This document shows, piece after piece, positions 34,333 to 41,504 of a DNA stretch of 64,000 bases; the stretch's first letter is position 1; each line of letters begins with the position of its first letter. The notes below the pieces were generated by a model. It saw only the letters and a list, made by a program, of their open reading frames with translations, had not been told where the DNA came from and made no database searches. Source of the stretch: Bacteroidales bacterium UBA3754 (GTDB lineage: Bacteria; Bacteroidota; Bacteroidia; Bacteroidales; UBA1715); contig DFGI01000066.1 of assembly GCA_002371705.1 (NCBI GenBank), positions 1-64,000 on the forward strand, read 5' to 3'. Made by a program: the position numbers and the translations under genes.

Positions 34333-35566
34333 AGATATGCCCCAAATCTTTCCAAAATTCTGGATATGATTTTGCCACGCATTCGGGATTTTCGATTTCT
34401 ACTGGTGATTTTGCAAGCAGAGCGGCAACGGCACCAGCCATAGCTATGCGGTGGTCGTTGTTGGCGTGCATGCTGCCACCTTGTAATGTGCCACCATACA
34501 CTATCATTTCATCACCATTGCATTCGATTTTTGTTCCTAATTTTCCAAATTCTGTTTGTAACACTTTTGCACGGTCGCTTTCCTTGTGTGCCAAACGCGA
34601 CACGCCTTTTATTACCGTATTGCCTTGGCAATGTGCCGCGAGAGAAACCAATGGTGGAAACAAATCTGGACATTCGGTTGCGTCGAACGAGAATGCACGT
34701 AATTCGTTGTGTGACACAGAAATGGAATTATTATTGATTTCCAAGTGCGCGCCAACTTTTTGTAATGCATCAACAATCGCTTTGTCGGCTTGGCATGATT
34801 CCATGGAAATATTTTCAACTGTAACGTTGCCGTTCAAAGCTCCAGCAACCAACAAAAACGCTGCACCACTCCAATCTCCTTCAATCTGCACGGATTGTGC
34901 TTGGTATGATTGCTCAGCAGGAACCACGAATGAATCGTAGTCGTGGCGGCCAACAGCCACACCGAATTTCTTCATCATATCAAGCGTAATGTCTATATAG
35001 GGTTTGCTTTTCAAGTCTTTTACGTTGAGAATCACATCTTTACGGGCGTATGGCGCGGCAATCAGCAATCCAGTAAGAATCTGCGAACTGAGTGAGCCAT
35101 CAACTGTGGCGTAACCGCCTTGAATAGGGCCACAAACCTGTACAGGCACAAATCCGTTGGTGGTTGAAATTTGTACACCAAGTTGTTTCAGTGGACTTTC
35201 CAACGCACTTACAGGACGTTTTTTCAGCGAGCCTTCGCCGTGCAGTGTAATTGGTTCGTGCCACAACGATGCTATTGGTGTGAACATTCTGATTCCCAAT
35301 CCTGCTTCACCGCAATTCAGTTCGAGCGAACGGGGACGAAGACCGCCGGTGATTGTTACTGTTGCACCGTCAACGGAAACCGAAGCACCAAGATTTTCCG
35401 CGATTTTCAGAGCCGCGTCGCTGTCGTTGCTCGACGAGTAACCGTGTAGAACCGAAGTGCCGTTTGCCAATGCACTAATGGCAATGGCGCGTTGCATCAC
35501 ACTTTTCGAGGCTGGTGGCACTATTGTCCCGAAAACTTTGCCGGGACGAACTATTTTTTGTTCCAT
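34325..35566 (-). CDS. aroA: 3-phosphoshikimate 1-carboxyvinyltransferase (EPSP synthase)
   Basis: Joins phosphoenolpyruvate to shikimate 3-phosphate. The 413 residues carry ASKSVMQRAIAI (about 19-30), SLSSQILTGLLIAAP, TECPDLFPPLV, HKESDRAK, NDHRIAMAGAV and KSYPEFW, as in EPSP synthases. The PEP-binding loop, usually GNAGTAMRPL, reads NCGEAGLGIRMF (84-95): the canonical Thr and Pro are Leu and Met. It overlaps the aroE-aroK start side by 16 bases and is last in the operon, convergent with the receptor gene. Confidence 0.93.
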   Translation of the reverse strand: MEQKIVRPGKVFGTIVPPASKSVMQRAIAISALANGTSVLHGYSSSNDSDAALKIAENLGASVSVDGATVTITGGLRPRSLELNCGEAGLGIRMFTPIASLWHEPITLHGEGSLKKRPVSALESPLKQLGVQISTTNGFVPVQVCGPIQGGYATVDGSLSSQILTGLLIAAPYARKDVILNVKDLKSKPYIDITLDMMKKFGVAVGRHDYDSFVVPAEQSYQAQSVQIEGDWSGAAFLLVAGALNGNVTVENISMESCQADKAIVDALQKVGAHLEINNNSISVSHNELRAFSFDATECPDLFPPLVSLAAHCQGNTVIKGVSRLAHKESDRAKVLQTEFGKLGTKIECNGDEMIVYGGTLQGGSMHANNDHRIAMAGAVAALLAKSPVEIENPECVAKSYPEFWKDLGHISI

Positions 35567-36864
35567 ATACGTCCAATTTCATCTTTCAAACGTTCCGTTA
35601 CGTGCGATTTTGAATGAATTTCTGTGCTAAACACAACGTGGGCGGTGTGCACGTAGTTATCCATTCGCGAAGCCAACAATTCCTGCAATTTTTCCAGAGG
35701 ATTGTCGCATTGTAAAAGAGGACGTTTGTCAATTGATATTCTGTTAATTATAGTTTGTGGTGTGGCGTAGAACCAAACCACTAATGAGTTTTGTTTTAAT
35801 ATGTTACGATTTTGCTCGTGTAGTACGATTCCGCCTCCGCATGAAATTACGCATGGTTTGTCGGCGGCAACAATTTCCGAAAGAGTTTCACGTTCCACTT
35901 TTCGAAAATATTCTTCCCCTTTTTTTGAGAAAATTTGTGGAATTGAACAATGTTCTTTGGCAACAATTTCATCGTCTATGTCTTTGAACTTAAACTGCAT
36001 AGCCTCTGCGAGCAGTTTGCCGTGTGTGGTTTTTCCCGCCCCCATAATGCCTATTGTGGAGACTACATGGTTGCGGTCGGCGAGCGTAGGCATTGTCAAG
36101 CCTGATTTCATAACAGCTTTGTCGGGTGATGCGCCCAGAAATAATTTGTACGACGCAACTGCTTGATTGAGAAGCCAATCCTCGGCGGAAACTATCATAC
36201 AATTTTTCCGTTTTGCCATTTCTACCAACGGAGAGCCTTTATAGTTTGCATCGAATACAATTATATTTTCATTCAGCCACGATTCTTGAATTGGATTTAC
36301 ATTTTGCCGTAGGGCTGAAATTAGTATATCGCACTCTGACACAACTGTTTGCAATGATTCAATGTTTGCATATTCACAGCCAATTATTTCGGCGGCGGCA
36401 CGGCCTTTTTCTTCCGTGCGGTTCACTATCACTACTTGCGCGCCCTGCGATTGAAGTCCGTATGCGGCTGCTTTTCCTGCGCCACCTGCGCCAAGCACTA
36501 CGCATCGTTTCCCTTTCAATGAAATTCCTGCATCAATAAAGCTTTGTGTAACTCCATAGAAATCAGTGTTATAGCCGTGCAATTCTCCATTTTTGTTCAC
36601 AATAGTGTTCACGCTGCCAAGAATAAGCGCTTCGTCGTGAACCACATCGAGCAACGAACCAATTGTTTCCTTGAATGGCGAGGTTACGTTCATTCCCGTT
36701 ACGTTCAGTTCGCGGAACAGAAAAATTGCTTCGTCGGCGGTTTCAGCCGCAAGATATATGTAATTGGCATCCAATCCGTTATGCTTGAATTGCGCATTGA
36801 ACATATTCGGACTTTTACTGTGTAAAATTGGATTTCCTGTTACTGCAAATACTTGTGTCGCCAT
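35551..36864 (-). CDS. aroE-aroK: AroE-AroK fusion (shikimate dehydrogenase / kinase)
   Basis: One 437-residue chain for two consecutive shikimate steps. Residues 1-260 are shikimate dehydrogenase: SKSPNMFNAQF, catalytic Lys65 in NVTSPFKE, Asp101 in NTDFYG, NADP loop GAGGAGKAAAYGL (125-137) and Gln234. Residues about 267-437 are shikimate kinase: P-loop GIMGAGKTT (272-280), DIDDEI (295-300), EYFRKVERETL, CGGGIVL and KRPLL. Both sets look complete. The product feeds AroA, encoded with a 16-base overlap downstream. It begins 4 bases after trkH. Confidence 0.94.
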   Translation of the reverse strand: MATQVFAVTGNPILHSKSPNMFNAQFKHNGLDANYIYLAAETADEAIFLFRELNVTGMNVTSPFKETIGSLLDVVHDEALILGSVNTIVNKNGELHGYNTDFYGVTQSFIDAGISLKGKRCVVLGAGGAGKAAAYGLQSQGAQVVIVNRTEEKGRAAAEIIGCEYANIESLQTVVSECDILISALRQNVNPIQESWLNENIIVFDANYKGSPLVEMAKRKNCMIVSAEDWLLNQAVASYKLFLGASPDKAVMKSGLTMPTLADRNHVVSTIGIMGAGKTTHGKLLAEAMQFKFKDIDDEIVAKEHCSIPQIFSKKGEEYFRKVERETLSEIVAADKPCVISCGGGIVLHEQNRNILKQNSLVVWFYATPQTIINRISIDKRPLLQCDNPLEKLQELLASRMDNYVHTAHVVFSTEIHSKSHVTERLKDEIGRIWNKK

Positions 36865-36868
36865 TGAG

Positions 36869-38314
36869 TTATTTTTTCCAAAATGTTGGCATAAAGAGAA
36901 TTAGAATTGTAAAGATTTCCAATCGTCCAATCAACATAATTATTGAAAGGAGAATTTTCGATGCAGCTGGGAATGAACTAAAATCTAAGAGCATTCCCGA
37001 TTGTGTAAATCCAATTCCTACATTGGAAATCGAAAGCGCCGAAGCCGAGAATGCCGTGTAGAAATCGTGGCCGAAGAATGTGAGCGCCAGTGCGCCGAGC
37101 AAGAAAATTACTATATACATTACTATAAATGCATACACGTTGGAAATAACTTTTTCGGACACGGGTTTTTTGCTCAAACGAAGCGTTAGGATTGCATTTG
37201 GATGCAAAATTTGTTTGAGCGCCAAATAGCTGTTTTTTATTAACACGGTGATTCTCACCACTTTAATTGCTCCACTTGTTGAACCTGCACAAGCTCCAAA
37301 AAATGTAAGAATAAAGAAAAGCATCATTGATGCGCTGGGCATCAACGAATAATCGGTTATGGTGAACCCCGTTGTTGTGATAAACGCAATTACTTGAAAC
37401 ACAATGGTTCTGATGTGGAGTTCCACATCGTCAAAGGCTCCATGCTTCCACAGATTTATAGAAATAATTGCCAATGAAACGACAAGAATTATCAAAATGT
37501 AGTTTCGCAGTTCCTCGTCTTTGGCAACTATGCGGAATTTCCCGCGGACAGCCATGTAAAGAACCACGAAATTCACACCCGAAATGAACATAAACGTCAT
37601 TACCACGTATTGCGTGTACGGCGTCATGTTGGCGACGCTCGCGTTTTGGCTTGAAAATCCACCTGACGAAATTGTGGACAACGCCAAAATCACTGATTCG
37701 TAAAATGAATTTCCGCCAGCAACTAATAGTATGATTTCCAATATGGTACAGGCAATGTACAATATGTATAATCTGCTTGCGGTATCTTTAATTCGAGGAT
37801 GAATTTTGTCTTTTGCAGGTCCGTTTGCTTCGGCTGAATAAAGCTGCATCCCGCCGGCGCCGAACATTGGTATGACTGCCACTGTTAACACGACGATTCC
37901 CATACCGCCAACCCATTGCATTAAACTTCGCCAGAGAATGATTTGTTTGGGTAAAATTTCTACGTCAGCAAAAACCGTTGCCCCCGTGGTGGTGAATCCA
38001 GACATTGATTCAAAAAATGCATCGACGAATGAGTCGAGGCTATGGGTAAACAAAAACGGCATTGTGCCGATAAGTGAAAATGCAAGCCATACCACGGCCA
38101 CTATAAAATATCCTTCCTTGCGCCCAACCGAATATGCTGTTTTGCGATAGCTGAAGGCTGCTAAAATCCCCACGCTCAATGAAATAGCAATTGAAAGCAG
38201 AAAACCACGCAGTTCTTCACCATAATAAATGCCAGGAATCAGACAAAGCAACATCAACATTGCTTCGAACAATATTAAAAAACCAATTATTCGTATTACA
38301 GGCTTGAAATTCAT
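36869..38314 (-). CDS. trkH: TrkH-type potassium uptake protein
   Basis: Inner-membrane K+ channel subunit of 481 residues. The four pore repeats of the SKT family are visible: SGFTTTGATV, TISSGGFSS, ITTTGFTI and SISNVGIGFT, each with the filter glycine, plus TSGAIKVVRI. It works with the TrkA gating subunit encoded two genes upstream. Its first 4 bases overlap the small membrane-protein gene. The aroE-aroK gene follows after 4 bases. Confidence 0.93.
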   Translation of the reverse strand: MNFKPVIRIIGFLILFEAMLMLLCLIPGIYYGEELRGFLLSIAISLSVGILAAFSYRKTAYSVGRKEGYFIVAVVWLAFSLIGTMPFLFTHSLDSFVDAFFESMSGFTTTGATVFADVEILPKQIILWRSLMQWVGGMGIVVLTVAVIPMFGAGGMQLYSAEANGPAKDKIHPRIKDTASRLYILYIACTILEIILLVAGGNSFYESVILALSTISSGGFSSQNASVANMTPYTQYVVMTFMFISGVNFVVLYMAVRGKFRIVAKDEELRNYILIILVVSLAIISINLWKHGAFDDVELHIRTIVFQVIAFITTTGFTITDYSLMPSASMMLFFILTFFGACAGSTSGAIKVVRITVLIKNSYLALKQILHPNAILTLRLSKKPVSEKVISNVYAFIVMYIVIFLLGALALTFFGHDFYTAFSASALSISNVGIGFTQSGMLLDFSSFPAASKILLSIIMLIGRLEIFTILILFMPTFWKK

Positions 38315-38493
38315 CCGGCTTGTTCGTTGTCGCTGTTAGTTTTTTTACTTGCAAAATATTCAATGCTCACGCATACAAGTCCAATAACCAGCAATGTGGT
38401 CACTGTGGTTTGGTCGGCAGCGTTCAAAATCAGCAGAACCAGCGATGCGATTCCAAGTGCCAATGCTACCGATAGTAAAATTTTTGTTCTCAT
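38311..38493 (-). CDS. Small two-helix membrane protein between trkA and trkH
   Basis: A 60-residue protein: one hydrophobic segment at about 5-25 (ILLSVALALGIASLVLLIL), a short polar turn (NAADQTT) and a second at about 32-48, then a charged tail KKTNSDNEQAG. No named family was recognised. It is 10 bases after trkA and overlaps trkH by 4 bases, so it is very likely translated with the K+ uptake genes and could be an accessory subunit (inference). Confidence 0.7.
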   Translation of the reverse strand: MRTKILLSVALALGIASLVLLILNAADQTTVTTLLVIGLVCVSIEYFASKKTNSDNEQAG

Positions 38494-38503
38494 TTCTTAT
38501 GTG

Positions 38504-39859
38504 TTATTTTTCAAAAAACTTTTTCACTTCGTTGACTGCCGCTGGTAGTGCAAAAACAAGCACCTTGTCGCCAGCTTCAATTTGTGTTTTTCCTGATGGG
38601 ATAAATCCGTTCTTTTCACGAACCACGCCACCGATTACAGCGTCTTTCGGGAAATTGTTGATATTCATCAACGAGTCGCTGGTTATTTTCATGGATTCGC
38701 TCACCATAATTTCCAATATTTGCGCGTCGCACTGCGTAAGATGGCGTGTTTGCGAAATGTTGGCGGCGTTGCTCAACGTATATTTGTGGATGCTGTTCGC
38801 CGCAATTGTTTTCTTGTTAATCAGCGTGTCAATGCCCATATCGGCGGCAAGCCCGATGTAGTCAACATTTTCGACTTCGGCAATGGTACGTTTCACGCCA
38901 ATTCGTTTTGCCAAGTAGCACGATAGAATGTTTGTTTCGGCGTTGCTGGTGGTCGCAATAAACACATCTGTTTGGCGGATACCTTCCTCCACAAGTAAAT
39001 CAAGACTTCTACCATCGCCGTTGATAACCAATGTGTTTTCAAGCTGCTGTGATAATTTTTTCGCTTTTTCGGGGTCGAGTTCGATTAATTTTACATCAAA
39101 CTGTTTTTGTAATATTTTCGCAGTCGCCCGTCCCGTGCGGCTTCCACCCAAAATCATCACTTGCGAAACTGCCAAATCTTTCTTCTCAAATGTTTCGAGC
39201 ATTTTGTTCACGCCTTGGCGGTTGCTCACCACGTACAGCACATCGTCGGGTTGGCAAATGTCGTCGCCTTTCGGAATGATGGTTGAAAACCCACGTTTGA
39301 TGGCAATCACACGATATTTCTGCAGTTCTTCTTGCGTTGGAATAATCTCTTGCATATATTTCCCGACAACTGCCGCCGATTCTTCCACTTTCAGTACAAA
39401 CAGTGACAGTAAACCATCGGCAAAATCAAATGATTCTCGTGTCGCCGCCCGTTCGACGAATGTTGCAATTTCTTGAGCAGCAAGTGCTTGCGGGTAAATT
39501 ATAGAGTCTATTCCAATTTCACGGAACAGTTTTTTATTTTTTTCGAGCAACAATTCCGGGTCGCGGACGCGGGCAATGGTGTGTGGAGCGCCAAGTTTTT
39601 TCGCTATCACAGCCGAAGCAACGTTCATTTCGGGGAAATGGGTCACTGCTATATACAAATCACAATTGGCAACGCCGGCCTCGTTGAGCACCGAAATTGT
39701 CAATGCAGAGCCTTGCACCGTCAAAATATCCAAGTGCAACGACAACTGCTTTAAGTTCTGTGAATCCACGTCAATCACAGTTACATCGTGCTTGTCGTCG
39801 GCAAGGATTCTCGCTAAATGCTGTCCGACCTCGCCCGCTCCTGCTATTATTATCTTCAT
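38504..39859 (-). CDS. trkA: TrkA potassium channel gating protein
   Basis: Cytoplasmic regulator that binds NAD(H) or ATP and gates TrkH. The 451 residues hold two RCK units: the first Rossmann loop is AGAGEVGQHLARIL (about 5-18) with VIDVDSQNL; the second is LGGSRTGRATAKIL (about 233-246) with IELDPEKA. Each is followed by a small TrkA_C domain (EIIPTQEELQKYR..., NFPKDAVIGGVVREK). This is the full-length double form. It is first in a five-gene minus-strand run. Confidence 0.94.
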   Translation of the reverse strand: MKIIIAGAGEVGQHLARILADDKHDVTVIDVDSQNLKQLSLHLDILTVQGSALTISVLNEAGVANCDLYIAVTHFPEMNVASAVIAKKLGAPHTIARVRDPELLLEKNKKLFREIGIDSIIYPQALAAQEIATFVERAATRESFDFADGLLSLFVLKVEESAAVVGKYMQEIIPTQEELQKYRVIAIKRGFSTIIPKGDDICQPDDVLYVVSNRQGVNKMLETFEKKDLAVSQVMILGGSRTGRATAKILQKQFDVKLIELDPEKAKKLSQQLENTLVINGDGRSLDLLVEEGIRQTDVFIATTSNAETNILSCYLAKRIGVKRTIAEVENVDYIGLAADMGIDTLINKKTIAANSIHKYTLSNAANISQTRHLTQCDAQILEIMVSESMKITSDSLMNINNFPKDAVIGGVVREKNGFIPSGKTQIEAGDKVLVFALPAAVNEVKKFFEK

Positions 39860-40011
39860 TATCGTATTAAAAAATCGGTCTAATGTACTACTTTTTTTGA
39901 TTACATAAGAATCCTCACCTAAACATTATTTTTTTCTATCCTCAGAATTTTTCCCATAATTACTGCAATGTAGTCAATTTTTACTATTTTTATGCCTTCA
40001 AAATCATACGA

Positions 40012-40746
40012 ATGAAATTCTTCTATCATATCGGCCGGTATGTGTTGCTGATGAAAAAAGCAATCGGCTGGCCTGACGAAAAACGAATGTTTTGGCGCAA
40101 TGTCGGAAAGGAGATTGTTGCCGTGGGATATGACTCAGTTGGAATTGTGTCAATAATTTCCTTTTTTATGGGTGGCGTGATGGCGCTTCAGCTTGCCATT
40201 AATATGGAAAATCCTGTGCTGCCGCAGTATTTGGTTGGCTTGGGAACGCGCGATGCGATTATCCTTGAATTTTCATCATTGGTCATTGCATTGATTTTGG
40301 CGGGAAAAGTCGGATCGAGCATTGCTTCGGAAATAGGTACGATGCGGATTACACAACAAATTGATGCTCTTGATATTATGGGTATTAATTCGGCAAATTA
40401 CCTTATCTTACCCAAAATTATTGCGGGAGCAATCACGTTTCCGGTAATTTGTTGCCTCAGCATCATTCTCGGCATCGGTGGCGGCTGGGTTGTTGGCGAT
40501 GTTACGGGCATGGTTCCGAGCAACCAGTTTATTCTTGGTCTGCAATTTATGTTCCAACCGTTTTATATCACGTTTACGAATATAAAAATGGTATTCTTTG
40601 GGATATTAATTACATCAATATCAAGCTATTACGGATATAATGCAAAAGGCGGCTCCTTGCAAGTGGGACAAGCCAGCACGCAGGCCGTGGTTGTCAGCAG
40701 TATTGTAGTTCTTATTTTCGACCTTTCTCTTACCACAATGTTGTAA
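40012..40746 (+). CDS. mlaE: MlaE-type ABC transporter permease
   Basis: Inner-membrane permease of 244 residues of the MlaE family, part of the ABC system that moves phospholipids between the membranes. Family marks include GVMALQLAIN, ILAGKVGSSIASEIGTMRITQQIDALDIMG, and about five membrane segments. The ATPase gene starts 2 bases downstream. The MCE-domain subunit MlaD, usually next, is absent from this locus. A TATTTTTA variant -7 box lies about 20 bases upstream. Confidence 0.93.
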   Translation: MKFFYHIGRYVLLMKKAIGWPDEKRMFWRNVGKEIVAVGYDSVGIVSIISFFMGGVMALQLAINMENPVLPQYLVGLGTRDAIILEFSSLVIALILAGKVGSSIASEIGTMRITQQIDALDIMGINSANYLILPKIIAGAITFPVICCLSIILGIGGGWVVGDVTGMVPSNQFILGLQFMFQPFYITFTNIKMVFFGILITSISSYYGYNAKGGSLQVGQASTQAVVVSSIVVLIFDLSLTTML

Positions 40747-40748
40747 TT

Positions 40749-41504
40749 ATGATAGAAGTTCAAAACGTATCGAAGTCTTTCAAGGATGTGCAAATCCTTA
40801 AACATCTTTCCACCGTGTTCGAGGAGGGGAAAGTTAATTGTATAATTGGACGAAGTGGCTCGGGAAAAACGGTGTTGATGAAATCCATCGTCGGACTTCA
40901 CGAAATAGACGAAGGACGCATTCTGTTTCACGGGCGCAACTATACTGAAATGAACGATAAACAACGCAAGGAAATCCGCAAGGAAATCGGTATGGTGTTT
41001 CAAAGTGGTGCATTGTTCGATTCCGAAACATTGGAGGACAATGTGATGTTCCCGTTGCGGATGTTTTCGGGTATGAGCGAGGAGGAATGCCGCGAGCGTG
41101 CAAATTTCTGCCTGAAACGTGTTGAGGTTGTCAACAAAAATAATTTGTACCCTTCGGAAATTAGTGGCGGTATGCAAAAACGTGTGGCTATTGCACGTGC
41201 TATTGCTCTGAATCCTAAGTATTTACTATGCGATGAGCCGAATTCTGGCCTTGACCCAATGACTTCAATAGTAATCGACAATCTTATCCACGGAATTGTG
41301 CAGGAATACAATATTACCGCAATTGTAAATACCCACGATATGAATTCTGTGATGGAAATTGCCGACAAAATTGTGTTTATTTATAAAGGTGAAAAATGGT
41401 GGGAAGGCAATAAAGACGATATTTGGCACACCGACAACCAAGAATTGAACGATTTTATATTTGCTTCGTCGCTTACAAAGAAAATTAAACAAACGCTGAA
41501 ATGA
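40749..41504 (+). CDS. mlaF: MlaF-type ABC transporter ATPase
   Basis: ATP-binding subunit, 251 residues. Walker A GRSGSGKTVL (about 35-44), Q-loop VFQSGALFDSETLEDNV, signature SGGMQKRVAIARAI, Walker B YLLCDEPNSGLDP, and switch NTHDMNS. The GALFDS after the Q-loop is typical of MlaF. Its last 4 bases (ATGA) overlap the start of a secreted subtilase, an unusual partner. Confidence 0.94.
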   Translation: MIEVQNVSKSFKDVQILKHLSTVFEEGKVNCIIGRSGSGKTVLMKSIVGLHEIDEGRILFHGRNYTEMNDKQRKEIRKEIGMVFQSGALFDSETLEDNVMFPLRMFSGMSEEECRERANFCLKRVEVVNKNNLYPSEISGGMQKRVAIARAIALNPKYLLCDEPNSGLDPMTSIVIDNLIHGIVQEYNITAIVNTHDMNSVMEIADKIVFIYKGEKWWEGNKDDIWHTDNQELNDFIFASSLTKKIKQTLK

